Assembly (NCBI GenBank): GCA_963768415.1
Contig: CAVYHX010000023.1
Span: 1-64,000, forward strand
Length of the DNA stretch: 64,000 bases
Direction: 5' to 3'
DNA from: CAVYHX01 sp963768415
GTDB taxonomy: Bacteria > Pseudomonadota > Gammaproteobacteria > UBA9214
Both the position numbers and the translations under genes were made by a program. This document shows positions 39,233 through 49,078 of this stretch, in pieces. Each line of letters opens with the position of its first letter. The first letter of the stretch is position 1. The notes under the pieces were generated by a model. The model searched no databases. It was not told where the DNA came from and saw only the letters and a program-made list of their open reading frames with translations.

Positions 39233-39922
39233 TCAGTGCGCTCTCTGCCGTGCCGCCAGCATGCTCACCAGATGCCGCTCGGCATCCAGACCCGGAACTT
39301 TCAGGGAAACCACTTCTTCAATGATGTCCTTGTCATCGAGACACTCGATTTCAGTCATGGGATAAACACCCTTCATTGCCAGCAGGCGTCCCGTGTCACT
39401 GCACAAATGCGCCGCATGCCGGTGAAAATCGTGCAGGTCGGAAAAGGCGCGGCACACGATGGTGTCGAAACGCACATCCGGCTTGAAATCCTCGATGCGC
39501 GCGTTTTCCAGCGTCACGTTGTCCAGTTCCAGAATACCCAGTGTCTGCTGCACGAAACGCAGCTTTTTGCTGCTGCTGTCCAGGAGTACGAATTCCCGTT
39601 CCGGACAGGCAATAGCCAGGGGGATGCCCGGCAAACCGGCGCCGGTGCCGATATCCAGGATACGGTGGCCGGTCAGGCTGGGCAGGATCGACAGGCTGTC
39701 GAGGATGTGGCGTGTAATGATGTCTCCGGGTTTGCGTACCGATGTCAGGTTATAGACACGATTCCAGTTCATCAGTTCGGTGACGTATTCCAGCAGCAGG
39801 TGATCATCGCCCAGCAGTTCTTCCAGTCCGAGCTCACTCAGGCCCCGCTCCAGCAACAACGCCGGATCCTGTACTTCGTTGTTATGCCCCTTGCGGTTGC
39901 GATTATAAAGTCCGGTATGCAT
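39233..39922 (-). CDS. rsmG: 16S rRNA (guanine-527-N7) methyltransferase
   Basis: A SAM-dependent methyltransferase of 229 residues that modifies G527 of 16S rRNA. The SAM loop DIGTGAGLPGIPLA, the acidic LLDSSSKKLRFV after strand 2 and the active region VCRAFSDL are clear. It lies between mnmG and parA, its classical position. The N-terminal ~15 residues before DPALLLERGL are variable, so the start could be slightly later. Confidence 0.95.
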   Translation of the reverse strand: MHTGLYNRNRKGHNNEVQDPALLLERGLSELGLEELLGDDHLLLEYVTELMNWNRVYNLTSVRKPGDIITRHILDSLSILPSLTGHRILDIGTGAGLPGIPLAIACPEREFVLLDSSSKKLRFVQQTLGILELDNVTLENARIEDFKPDVRFDTIVCRAFSDLHDFHRHAAHLCSDTGRLLAMKGVYPMTEIECLDDKDIIEEVVSLKVPGLDAERHLVSMLAARQRAH

Positions 39923-39949
39923 GGCCTGTCGTATTCAGATGATAAGGAT

Positions 39950-41843
39950 CTAGGCGATTTTGCGTGCTACCTTGTGCTTTTTCAGATAAATCAGCAACAA
40001 TGAGACCGCTGCCGGCGTCATACCTGGAATCCGCGCGGCCTGACCGAGCGTCTGTGGCCGGACCGCTTGCAACTTCTCGCAAACTTCATTGGAAAGCCCC
40101 TGCACCGCATTGTAATCGAAATCCAGCGCCAATGTTTGCTCTTCATGGCGCAGGCGCCGTGCGATCTCCGCCTGCTGTCGATCGACATAACCGGTATATT
40201 TGGCCTGGATTTCAACCTGCTCCGCGACAACCCCATCCTCGACGCCGGGCCCCAGGCCGTCTATGACCATCAAGTCCCGGTAGCCCAGACCCGGTCGGCG
40301 CAATAACTCCGCTACCGGCTGTGCGCGTGTCAGTGGCTTCTCAAGCTGCGCGGACACGAGCCACCCCTGCCGGTGTCGCGGGGTGCACCAGCAAGGACTT
40401 CAGGCGTTGCTGCTCGATTTCAAGCGCCGCGCGTTTGGTGTTGAACAACTGCCAGCGGCGTGCGCTGATCAGCCCCAGTTCCTGCCCGGTCGGGGTCAGG
40501 CGCAGATCGGCATTATCCTGGCGCAGCAGCAGCCGGTATTCAGCCCGGCTGGTGAACATGCGGTAGGGCTCGCTGGTGCCACAGGTCACCAGGTCATCGA
40601 TCAGGACACCGATATACGCCTCATCCCGGCGCGGTGTCCACGGCGCCTCGCCCCGGGACCGGCGTGCGGCATTCAGGCCGGCGATCAGCCCCTGGGCGGC
40701 GGCCTCTTCATAACCGGTCGTGCCATTTATCTGGCCGGCAAAAAACAGCCCCTCGAGTTCCTTGGTCTCCAGTGAGTGCCTGAGATCGCGTGGATCGAAG
40801 TAGTCGTATTCGATGGCGTAACCCGGACGCGTAATATGCGCCTGTTCCAGGCCCTCGATGGAGCGCACCAGGGCCTCCTGCACCGCGTAGGGCAGGCTGG
40901 TGGAGATCCCGTTGGGATAGACCTCGCAGGTATCCAGGCCTTCCGGCTCCAGAAAAATCTGGTGCGCCGTCTTGTCGGCAAAGCGCACCACCTTGTCCTC
41001 GATTGACGGGCAATAGCGCGGACCGGTGCCTTCGATGGCGCCGCTGTATATAGGTGAATCCGCCAGACCCGCATGAATGATGGCGTGGGTCCGCTCATTG
41101 GTATGGGTAATGTGGCAGGGAACCTGGCGCGGATGATCCGCCAGCGTACCGAGATAGGACATCACCGGCCGCGGCTCGTCTCCCGGCTGGGCCTGGAGCT
41201 GCTCGAAATCTATGCTGCGGCCGTCGATACGCGGCGGAGTGCCCGTCTTCAGGCGCGCCACCCGCAGCGGCAATTCGCGCAGACGCGCGGCCAGTGCATT
41301 CGACGCCGGATCACCCGCGCGGCCACCGGCATAATTTGTGCGGCCGATATGGATGCGTCCACCCAGAAAAGTGCCCACAGTCAACACCACCGCCGGCGCC
41401 AGGAAACGCGTTCCGGTTGCGGTAACGACACCGGTCACACGTGTGCCATCGACTTGCAGATCGGTGATTGTCTGCTGGAACAGTTGCAGACCCGGCTGGT
41501 TTTCCAGTGCCCGGCGTATGTACTGCCGGTATAACACCCGGTCGGCCTGGGCGCGCGTTGCGCGTACCGCCGGACCCTTGCTGGCATTCAGAACCCTGAA
41601 CTGGATACCGGCATGGTCGGTCGCTTTGCCCATGAGGCCACCCAGGGCGTCGATTTCCTTGACCAGGTGACTCTTGCCGATCCCGCCGATGGCCGGGTTA
41701 CAGCTCATCTGGCCGAGCGTGTCCAGTTGCTGGGTCAGTAACAATGTGCGCGCGCCGGAACGGGCGGCTGCCAGCGCCGCTTCGGTCCCGGCATGGCCAC
41801 CGCCGACGATAATGACGTCATAATGGGTCGTGCTCACTGTCAC
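39950..41843 (-). CDS. mnmG: tRNA uridine 5-carboxymethylaminomethyl modification enzyme, FAD subunit (one frame break)
   Basis: The partner of MnmE in making the cmnm5U34 modification of tRNA wobble bases. The N-terminal FAD motif is IIVGGGHAGTEAAL; further blocks are GTFLGGRIHIG, YCPSIEDKVVRF and the C-terminal GLSNEVCEKLQAVRPQTLGQAARIPG. The frame breaks at about 40358; removing one base joins VHPATPAGVA to VSAQLEKPLTRAQP and gives a protein of about 630 residues, as expected. It starts with GTG at 41843; an in-frame GTG two codons on is an alternative. Confidence 0.95.
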
Positions 41844-42000
41844 AACGCTCGCTCGTTTATAAAAAAGTAATCGCTGATTTTACGCTGGTGCAGGAAAGCG
41901 GGGCAATCAGTCATCAATCCTGTTTTATCGTAACCGCAACCAATCCCTTCCTGTGCATGTGTTAACATGCCGCCGTTTATTCATGTTCAAGGTGGATTTG

Positions 42001-42633
42001 ATGAGGCTCCTCGATTTCGGTCGCGCTGAAAATGGCTTGAATCCGCCGCGCGCGGGCACGCACCCGTCTCCACCTGCACCACCCGAACCCAGCACATCAC
42101 TCGCACCCGCCCGTTCCGGCCTGCACGCCGGCAGCGCTGCAGCGGCAGTGCCCGCCGCGGGCATCAGGATAAAACGGGGCGGTCGCAACCCGGTCGACCT
42201 GGGACACCTGAAGCAGCGCATCGATTCACTGGAGCAGCGTTTGCATGCCCAGTCCGCAAGGCTGGACGATTTGACCGCGGCGAAAAAACTCGATCTGCTG
42301 AAACAGCGCATGTTGCAGCTGGAACAGCGGCTGGATGGCGAATTGTCGATGGCACGGCAACGCGAGCACACCTTGCTGGAAATGCTGCAGACACTCCCGT
42401 TTTCGCAGCGCGTCAAAAAAAGGCTGGTGGCGGGCTGGCAGCGGGACCTGCCGGCAGCCCGCCACTGGTTGCAGGAGACCCTGCGGATCTGGTGGCGTGA
42501 CAGCCAGCCCTGCTGGTGGCCTGACCTGGTGCGTGCCTGGCAACAGGCGCTCGACGAGGCGCGTAACGGCCCGCAGCAGGGACATCGGCAACAACCAGGA
42601 CACAGCAAGCCCCCGGCGGGCCGGACACTCTAG
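42001..42633 (+). CDS. Protein of unknown function with a coiled coil
   Basis: A product of about 211 residues. The N-terminal ~65 residues are Pro/Ala-rich and probably disordered; the middle (~70-140) is a coiled coil with heptads and many Gln/Leu (HLKQRIDSLEQRLHAQ, LLKQRMLQLEQRL); the C-terminal part is Trp-rich (LRIWWRDSQPCWWPDLVRAW). ATG 42001 is chosen over 41983 and 41953 because AAGGTGG sits just upstream. No family is recognised. It is isolated on the plus strand between mnmG and a TetR-type regulator gene, each on the minus strand. Confidence 0.65.
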   Translation: MRLLDFGRAENGLNPPRAGTHPSPPAPPEPSTSLAPARSGLHAGSAAAAVPAAGIRIKRGGRNPVDLGHLKQRIDSLEQRLHAQSARLDDLTAAKKLDLLKQRMLQLEQRLDGELSMARQREHTLLEMLQTLPFSQRVKKRLVAGWQRDLPAARHWLQETLRIWWRDSQPCWWPDLVRAWQQALDEARNGPQQGHRQQPGHSKPPAGRTL

Positions 42634-42662
42634 CTGCAGTGCGACCCGCAAGCCCCCAACGG

Positions 42663-43334
42663 CTATTTACCCGCCGCGACGACGCGCAATCCTTCCCATA
42701 ACACCGTCAGTTGCTGTCGGTACATCGCGCCGATGGCCGCCGGGTTACTGTGCTGCATCGCCAGTGGCACACCGTAGAAGATAGACACCATTCCGACCAT
42801 TGCGGCGGAGATCGCCGTATTACCCGGTAGTTCGCCCCGATCAATAGCCTGTTGCAGGGCATTCCTGAGCAGTGATTCGAGACTGTCATCCGGCAACTCG
42901 GCGATGCCTTCCAGATCCGGGAATGCCATGAGGCGTTCGGCTGCTGTGATCATTGGACCTTGCTGATGGCTGCGGATCCGCGCCTCGTGGGCAATAATTT
43001 CCCCCATGAGACCGGGTTTCTTCTGTATCTGGATAGCAGTGTAGCGATACAGCGCCTCGATAACCGCCAGTCCCTGTTGCTGGGCGGCTGCCTGTCTGCC
43101 ATACCAGTTCAGTTCCAGCGTCCACAACCGGTCAAGGTAGACAATCAAGTCGTCCTTTTTCGGAAAGTAATTGAAAAAAGTGGCCTCTGAAATCTGCACC
43201 CGCTCGCACAGCGATTTCACCGAGAGCGAATCCAGTGTGGCCGCCTCCAGGTGATGCGTGGTGGCCTCGGCCAGCGCCAGGCGGGTCTTGGCGAACTTGC
43301 GTTCCCGCAATGAAAATTGGTGGGTCTCGGACAT
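42663..43334 (-). CDS. TetR/AcrR family transcriptional regulator
   Basis: A product of 223 residues. The N-terminal helix-turn-helix contains TRLALAEATTHHLEA, LSVKSLCERVQISEATFFNYFPKKDDL, typical for TetR proteins; the C-terminal ligand domain is divergent. No target gene can be inferred because the nearest divergent region (43335-43793) leads to the 3' end of mnmE. It may regulate itself or the unknown gene at 42001. Confidence 0.88.
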   Translation of the reverse strand: MSETHQFSLRERKFAKTRLALAEATTHHLEAATLDSLSVKSLCERVQISEATFFNYFPKKDDLIVYLDRLWTLELNWYGRQAAAQQQGLAVIEALYRYTAIQIQKKPGLMGEIIAHEARIRSHQQGPMITAAERLMAFPDLEGIAELPDDSLESLLRNALQQAIDRGELPGNTAISAAMVGMVSIFYGVPLAMQHSNPAAIGAMYRQQLTVLWEGLRVVAAGK

Positions 43335-43793
43335 ATATATAGAGTACTATAAAATTAACTACTGCATTAATTAATTAATTGTAATTAATACAAGCAGTAA
43401 ACAGCATTTCGAATTCCTGGGGCGAGTGACCACAATATAAACATATAATTACCATGGTATAAGGCGGGAAGGGGTAAAACAGACACTTTACTGTTGAAAA
43501 TATAACCAAAAATAGCCTGATAAATGCTATATTTATTATTATATTCAGCGCATTACATTATTAATCATGTTTGCACTAAAATTAGTCAGCACTCTCACAT
43601 ATTCGTGATAAATGCAGTTTTACGCTAGTTAGCTGGTAATGCAGGCCCTAAAATTTGGGTCTTATATAATTTAACCCGCAGGCCTGCTCCAGGCAGTCCA
43701 GGACGGGTTTGCAACAAGGCCACCAGCTGCGTTCACGCCCTGGCGGGGCGCGGTCGCGCAAGAACGGGCTGAGTGAACCTGCCGCGACCGGAT
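43335..43793. other. A/T-rich gene-free region between the TetR-type gene and mnmE
   Basis: About 460 bases with markedly lower G+C than the neighbours (TTAATTAATTAATTGTAATTAATAC at 43365-43390 and further A/T runs to 43670). It contains the upstream region of the TetR-type gene. The composition suggests a promoter area or an old insertion remnant; no gene, repeat or RNA was recognised. Confidence 0.5.
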
Positions 43794-45146
43794 TCACTTG
43801 CCGATACAGAAACTGCTGAAGATCCTGCCCAGCAAGGCATCACTGCTGACCGTACCGGTGATTTCGCCCAGCACCTGCTGGGCCTGGCGCAGCTCTTCCG
43901 CCAGCAGTTCGCCCGCATGCCGGGTTTCAAGCAGGCGTATTCCGGTCTCCACATGGTCGCGGGCACGCGTCAGCGCATCGAGATGCCGGCGGCGCGCGCT
44001 GAAGCCACCGTCTGACTGCTCGGTGTAGCCGACGCTGTGCTTGAGATGGGTGCGCAATGCGTCCAGGCCCGCACCACTGGTGACGGAAATGGCCACCGCC
44101 TGAATATCACCGCTCAGGTGCAAGCCCGGCGTCCGCCCGGTCAGGTCGATCTTGTTATACACGCGGGTATGCGCCACGCCGGCCGGCAATTCGTCCAGGA
44201 TAGCGGCATCGGCTGCCGTATATCCCGCCTGGTCATCGATGACCAGTAGCACCCGGTCGGCATTGCCCAGTGCCTGCCGGGCGCGTTCCATGCCGGCCAG
44301 TTCCACCGGGTCATCGCTGTCATGCAAACCCGCCGTATCGATGATATGCAGGGGCATGCCGTCGATCTGGATATGCTCGCGCAGCACATCGCGCGTGGTG
44401 CCGGGAATAGCGGTGACGATGGCAGCAGCATGACCTGCCAGTGCATTCAGCAGGCTGGACTTGCCGGCATTGGGGCGCCCGGCAATCACCAGCGTCATGC
44501 CGTCGCGCAGCAGTTGTCCCTGCCGGGCGCCTGCCAGGGTCGCGGCGAAGTCCCCGCGTATTGTGTCGAGCAACTGTGCCAGGTGTGCATCGGACAAAAA
44601 GTCGAGTTCTTCTTCGGGAAAGTCGATAGCTGCCTCGACATACATGCGCGCCCGGGTAAGCGCCTCGATCAGCGCCAGCACCCGCTCGGAGAATATGCCC
44701 TGCAGGGACCGCGCCGCTGCACGTGCCGCGCGTTCTGTACCGCTTTCTATGAGGTCGGCGATGGCTTCGGCCTGCGCCAGATCGAGTTTGTTGTTGAGAA
44801 ATGCGCGTTCGGAAAATTCACCGGCACGCGCCGCGCGTGCGCCGAGCGCCAGGACGCGCTTGAGTAACAGGTCCATGACCACCGGGCCGCCATGACCATG
44901 CAGCTCCAGGACATGTTCACCGGTAAACGATGCGGGTGCCTCGAAGTAAAGTGCGATACCCGTATCAATCAGTGCGCCATCAGCCGCACGAAACGTGTGC
45001 AGCTCCGCATACCGTGCCGGCGGCAGTGTTCCCAGTAATTTTTTTGCCAGCGCCGGCACATCCGCGCCGGACACGCGCACGATACCGACGCCACCCTGTC
45101 CGGGGGGTGTGGCAATGGCGGCAATGGTTTCACTGGCCGGTGTCAT
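43794..45146 (-). CDS. mnmE: tRNA modification GTPase
   Basis: A product of 450 residues that works with MnmG on tRNA wobble uridines. The N-terminal tetrahydrofolate-binding domain starts after MTPASETIAAIATPPGQGG; the G domain at ~215-370 has GRPNAGKSSLLNAL, DTAGLHD and NKID; the protein ends in the required CIGK motif. ATG 45146 is chosen over the upstream one at 45218 because the family begins with this DTIAAIATPPG-type stretch. It follows yidC by 22 bases. Confidence 0.96.
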   Translation of the reverse strand: MTPASETIAAIATPPGQGGVGIVRVSGADVPALAKKLLGTLPPARYAELHTFRAADGALIDTGIALYFEAPASFTGEHVLELHGHGGPVVMDLLLKRVLALGARAARAGEFSERAFLNNKLDLAQAEAIADLIESGTERAARAAARSLQGIFSERVLALIEALTRARMYVEAAIDFPEEELDFLSDAHLAQLLDTIRGDFAATLAGARQGQLLRDGMTLVIAGRPNAGKSSLLNALAGHAAAIVTAIPGTTRDVLREHIQIDGMPLHIIDTAGLHDSDDPVELAGMERARQALGNADRVLLVIDDQAGYTAADAAILDELPAGVAHTRVYNKIDLTGRTPGLHLSGDIQAVAISVTSGAGLDALRTHLKHSVGYTEQSDGGFSARRRHLDALTRARDHVETGIRLLETRHAGELLAEELRQAQQVLGEITGTVSSDALLGRIFSSFCIGK

Positions 45147-45168
45147 GCGTGACCACCGCTGGGGAAGA

Positions 45169-46818
45169 CTATTTCCCGCCGCGCTCGATGCGCCGCGTAA
45201 TAACCCACTGTTGTGCAATCGACAGGGTGTTGTTGACCACCCAGTAAAGCACCAGACCCGAGGGGAAGAAGGCGAAGAACACAGTGAATACGACGGGCAG
45301 TGCCATCATCACCTTTGCCTGTATCGGGTCCAGGGGTGCCGGGTTGAGTTTCTGCTGCACCAGCATGGTCGCACCCATGAGCAGCGGCAGCACATAATAG
45401 GGATCGGGTGCAGCCAGATCCTGGAGCCATAACATAAAGGGTGCATGGCGCAGTTCGACACTCTCCAGCAGGACCCAGTAGAGTGCGATGAACACCGGGA
45501 TCTGCACCAGGATCGGCAGACAGCCGCCCAGTGGATTGATCTTCTCTTTCTTGTACAGCTCCATCATCGCCTGGTTCATTTTCTGCCGGTCGTCACCGTA
45601 ACGTTCTTTCAACGACTGCAGCCGCGGCGCCAGCTTGCGCATATTGGCCATCGAACGATAACTGGTCTCGGACAGTTTGTAGAACGCCAGCTTGATCAAC
45701 ATTGTCAGCAGGACAATTGCCCAGCCCCAGTTGTTCACCAATTTATGGATGTACTTGAGCAACCAGAACAGGGGCTGGGACAACACGGTGAGTATGCCGT
45801 AATCCACGGTGAGCTCGAGTCCCTTTGCAGCCTGCGCCATCTCGTCCTGCAGCTTGGGCCCGACAAACAAGCGACTTTTGAATACCGCCGTCTCACCTGC
45901 AGGCACCTTTTGTTGCGGTGCGATCAGGCCGATGACATAGCGTGCCCCGCTCAGCGTTTTGGTGTAGTAACGGTTTTCCTCCGGCGGTTCCGGCAGCAGC
46001 GCAGCGAGAAAATAATGTTGCAGCATGGCCGCCCAACCATCGGTAATGGTGCGATCCAGATCGGCATTGACCATGTCTTCAAAATCGACCTTTTCGTATT
46101 TTTCTTCCGGACTGTAGATCACGCCACCCTGATAGGTGCGAATAAAGGTCGACTGTCCGGCCTCGACAATCTGGGTGCGCTGCAACTGACGATACTGGCG
46201 GCCGTGCCAGTCAGTTGCGCTGCCGTTACGCACATGGTGTTCAATATCGACTACATAACTGCCGCGCCGCAAGATGAATACCTTGGTTACCTCGACACCC
46301 TCGGGGCTGCGCCAGTGCAGCGGTACCCGCAGGACATCCTGTGAATCCTGCAATTGATACTGCGGCTGCTCGAAACGGTACTGCACATGATGTGTCGGTT
46401 CCTCACCATCCGGAGTACGCAGTCCGGACTGGACCACGAACAGCTTTGGCAGACTGTCATTCAGCAGACGAAAGGGCGGGGATCCGGGCTGCGTGGTCTC
46501 GGCATAGGCGAGCAGGTCACCCTGGCGCAAGTCACCCCCGGTGGTATCAATGACGACCCGCAGTACATCGGTAGAGGCAACCACCTGCTGCCCGGCCTGC
46601 AAGACGATCTCTTCCGGTACAAAGCTGTCTGCAGTTACCGTGTCAGTGGCGGCAGCGGGCAGATCTGTACCGACGGCGGCATTCGGGCTGGCGCCCGGTT
46701 GCGCAACCGGTGGGGTTTCGGTTTGCGGTGCAGGTGCGTAATCCTCGACCCAGGCCTGCCACAGCAGCAGTACGATAAAAGACAACGCAACGAACAGAAA
46801 CAGACGTTGATTATCCAT
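45169..46818 (-). CDS. yidC: Membrane protein insertase YidC
   Basis: A product of 549 residues. An N-terminal membrane anchor is followed by a large periplasmic beta domain (~60-340) and the conserved five-helix insertase core with the coiled hairpin MRKLAPRLQSLKERYGDD and the groove region KINPLGGCLPILVQIPVFIALY. It inserts membrane proteins, including the ATP synthase c subunit encoded in this window. Its start overlaps yidD by 8 bases. This is the regular copy; a second YidC-like region lies within the fusion protein at 13195-17352. Confidence 0.96.
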   Translation of the reverse strand: MDNQRLFLFVALSFIVLLLWQAWVEDYAPAPQTETPPVAQPGASPNAAVGTDLPAAATDTVTADSFVPEEIVLQAGQQVVASTDVLRVVIDTTGGDLRQGDLLAYAETTQPGSPPFRLLNDSLPKLFVVQSGLRTPDGEEPTHHVQYRFEQPQYQLQDSQDVLRVPLHWRSPEGVEVTKVFILRRGSYVVDIEHHVRNGSATDWHGRQYRQLQRTQIVEAGQSTFIRTYQGGVIYSPEEKYEKVDFEDMVNADLDRTITDGWAAMLQHYFLAALLPEPPEENRYYTKTLSGARYVIGLIAPQQKVPAGETAVFKSRLFVGPKLQDEMAQAAKGLELTVDYGILTVLSQPLFWLLKYIHKLVNNWGWAIVLLTMLIKLAFYKLSETSYRSMANMRKLAPRLQSLKERYGDDRQKMNQAMMELYKKEKINPLGGCLPILVQIPVFIALYWVLLESVELRHAPFMLWLQDLAAPDPYYVLPLLMGATMLVQQKLNPAPLDPIQAKVMMALPVVFTVFFAFFPSGLVLYWVVNNTLSIAQQWVITRRIERGGK

Positions 46819-47047
46819 GTTTGTGGCCGGTCAGCTCGCACGGTACCTGGTCCACACCACCAGCGCTCCACGGATGACAGCGCAACAGTCGTTTCAGCGC
46901 GAGTGCGCTGCCGCGGATCACGCCGAAACGCTCAATCGCCGTCAGCGCATAACTGGAACAGCTGGGATAAAAACGGCAGTGACTGCCCAGCCAGGGACTG
47001 AGCAGATAGCGATAGGCACGTATCAGTTGGATGATGAACCAGCGCAT
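46811..47047 (-). CDS. yidD: Membrane protein insertion efficiency factor YidD
   Basis: A product of 78 residues of the YidD family. The conserved pattern IRAYRYLLSPWLGSHCRFYPSCSSYA with three cysteines and the later LLRCHPWSAGGVD are diagnostic. It overlaps both rnpA and yidC, as is usual in this cluster. Confidence 0.93.
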   Translation of the reverse strand: MRWFIIQLIRAYRYLLSPWLGSHCRFYPSCSSYALTAIERFGVIRGSALALKRLLRCHPWSAGGVDQVPCELTGHKHG

Positions 47048-47451
47048 GTCTCGATCAGTTGTGTCCAGAGATTTTCCAGAGCGGTTACCAGTACCCGATT
47101 GGATTGCCGCGCAATACCGGGGCGTCCCAGCAGTACAATATCCACTGCATCCAGCCGGCTCTGCCAGTGACGAAAACTTTCCCTTGCAAGCCGCTTGATG
47201 CGGTTGCGTGCTACCGCATCACCGGCAACCTTGCGTGATATCACGAGTCCAAGACGCGGGTGTCCCAGCTGATTGGGTGTTGCCAGCAGCGTCAGCCACC
47301 GCTGGGTTTGCCGGTAACGACAGGACTTGAAGACCTGCTGATAATCACCCGGACTGGTAAGCCGTATCCGTCGTGGGAACCGTTTCCGGCCGGGTTCCAA
47401 GGGAGGGGGTTCAGACAGACAGTCTGGCCCGGCCCTTGGCTCGGCGTGCAT
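47023..47451 (-). CDS. rnpA: Ribonuclease P protein component
   Basis: A basic protein of about 125-142 residues that assists the RNase P RNA in cutting tRNA leader sequences. The signature RNRIKRLARESFRHWQ is clear, with GLVISRKVAGDAVA before it. The longest frame (ATG 47451) overlaps the end of rpmH by 41 bases; a TTG at 47400 would give a start closer to the usual spacing before FPRRIRLT. Neither has a good ribosome site, so the N-terminus is uncertain. Confidence 0.88.
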   Translation of the reverse strand: MHAEPRAGPDCLSEPPPLEPGRKRFPRRIRLTSPGDYQQVFKSCRYRQTQRWLTLLATPNQLGHPRLGLVISRKVAGDAVARNRIKRLARESFRHWQSRLDAVDIVLLGRPGIARQSNRVLVTALENLWTQLIETCAGSSSN

Positions 47452-47545
47452 TGATTACGCGACGGCCATTCTTGGTGCTCATGCGCGCACGAAAACCGTG
47501 GGTGCGCTTGCGCTTCAGATTGCTGGGTTGATATGTTCTTTTCAT
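47411..47545 (-). CDS. rpmH: 50S ribosomal protein L34
   Basis: A protein of 44 residues, MKRTYQPSNLKRKRTHGF and ending RRAKGRARLSV, fully typical of bL34. It is the first gene of the rpmH-rnpA-yidD-yidC-mnmE cluster and is divergent from dnaA. Confidence 0.97.
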   Translation of the reverse strand: MKRTYQPSNLKRKRTHGFRARMSTKNGRRVINARRAKGRARLSV

Positions 47546-47663
47546 GGCTGCAAATTCTGCGGTAACAAATTATCATCGCCATCCTGGCGCGAAAGGGCGT
47601 GAAGATTACTGTTATAAGCGCTCAAATGTCAACTCCACACGACTCAATAGCTTAGCCGAAGGG

Positions 47664-47672
47664 TGTGGATAA
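47664..47672 (-). promoter_or_regulatory. DnaA box in the rpmH-dnaA gap
   Basis: TGTGGATAA, a perfect match to the reverse of TTATCCACA. It is 69 bases before the dnaA start and could serve in autoregulation of dnaA or as part of the origin. It is the only perfect box I see in this 195-base gap. Confidence 0.7.
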
Positions 47673-47740
47673 CTCACCGGGACAGGTATAGACTCCACTC
47701 CCTCAGCGCTGGATCGATGACTTGAAAGGGGGGATAACTG

Positions 47741-49078
47741 GTGGAAGTGACGCTCTGGCAAAAGTGCCTTGTTCGTCTAGAAAATGAACTGCCAGAACAA
47801 CAATTCAACACCTGGATTCGTCCCCTGCACGCGGTAGAAACACCCGAAAGCCTGCGCTTGCTGGCGCCCAATCAGTTTGTCCTCGACTGGGTGCGCAAAC
47901 ATCATTTCGACACTATTTCCCAGACACTCAGCGATATCGGTCCCGCATCCACGACCCGGGTTCAGCTGGATATCGGGAGTACCCAGACCCGGCCCGCGAA
48001 CACGCCGCACATTGCCGGCAGGGCGGTGCCGACGAAGGCACCCGTGCCGGTGCCGCTCAAGAGCAATCTGAATCCTGATTTCACCTTCAGCACCTTTGTC
48101 GGCGGTAAATCGAACCAGCTGGCACGCGCAGCAAGCATGCAAGTGGGTGAAAATCCGGGTGGAGCCTACAACCCCCTGTTTATTTACGGCGGTGTGGGCC
48201 TGGGCAAGACCCATCTGATGCATGCGGTGGGTAACCTGATCCTGGAACGCAATCCGCAAGCCCGCGTGGTTTATCTGCACTCCGAGCGCTTTGTTGCGGA
48301 CATGGTCAAGGCGCTGCAGCACAATGCCATCAATGACTTCAAGCGTTACTATCGCACCGTGGATGCCCTGCTGATTGACGACATTCAGTTTTTCGCCAAA
48401 AAAGAGCGCTCTCAGGAAGAATTCTTTCATACATTCAATGCGTTACTTGAAGGTCAGCAGCAGGTAATCCTTACCTGTGACCGCTACCCGAAGGAAGTTG
48501 ACGGACTTGAAGAGCGGCTGAAATCACGCTTCGGCTGGGGTTTAACCGCTGCCATCGAGCCGGCGGAACTGGAAACGCGGGTCGCGATTCTCATGAGCAA
48601 GGCGAGCCAGGGTAATATCGAGTTACCCGATGATGTCGCTTTTTTTATCGCCAAACGCATTCAATCGAATATCCGTGAACTGGAAGGCGCCTTGCGCCGG
48701 GTCGCGGCCAGCGCCCGTTTTACCGGTCAACCCATTACCATGGAATGTGCCAAGGAAGCCTTGCGCGATCTGCTTGCCATGCAGGACCGGCTGGTGACGA
48801 TCAGTAATATTCAGCAGGTCGTGGTGGAATACTTCAAAATCCGGGTTGCAGACCTGTTGTCGCCACGCCGCAGCCGGACCATTACCCGGCCACGCCAGAT
48901 CGCCATGAGCCTGGCCAAGGAACTGACCAGTCACAGCTTGCCGGAAATTGGTGAGGCCTTCGGTGGACGCGATCACACCACGGTGTTGCATGCCTGCCGC
49001 AAGATTGCGGAATTACGCGCAGCCGATAATCGCATTAATGAGGACTATAACAACCTGTTGAGAACCCTGACCTCATAA
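47741..49078 (+). CDS. dnaA: Chromosomal replication initiator protein
   Basis: An AAA+ protein of 445 residues that melts the origin. Domain I begins VTLWQKCLVRLENELPEQQF; domain III has GGVGLGKTHLMHA (Walker A) and LLIDDIQFF (Walker B); domain IV ends with the DNA-binding GGRDHTTVLHACRKI. It starts with GTG at 47741 after a strong AAGGGGGG ribosome site. It heads the dnaA-dnaN-recF-gyrB run. Confidence 0.97.
   Translation: MEVTLWQKCLVRLENELPEQQFNTWIRPLHAVETPESLRLLAPNQFVLDWVRKHHFDTISQTLSDIGPASTTRVQLDIGSTQTRPANTPHIAGRAVPTKAPVPVPLKSNLNPDFTFSTFVGGKSNQLARAASMQVGENPGGAYNPLFIYGGVGLGKTHLMHAVGNLILERNPQARVVYLHSERFVADMVKALQHNAINDFKRYYRTVDALLIDDIQFFAKKERSQEEFFHTFNALLEGQQQVILTCDRYPKEVDGLEERLKSRFGWGLTAAIEPAELETRVAILMSKASQGNIELPDDVAFFIAKRIQSNIRELEGALRRVAASARFTGQPITMECAKEALRDLLAMQDRLVTISNIQQVVVEYFKIRVADLLSPRRSRTITRPRQIAMSLAKELTSHSLPEIGEAFGGRDHTTVLHACRKIAELRAADNRINEDYNNLLRTLTS

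Noticed and set aside
43335..43793. Possible small RNA or toxin-antitoxin remnant in the A/T-rich gap
   Set aside because: No open frame with a ribosome site, no stable GC hairpin and no promoter-terminator pair could be pointed to.
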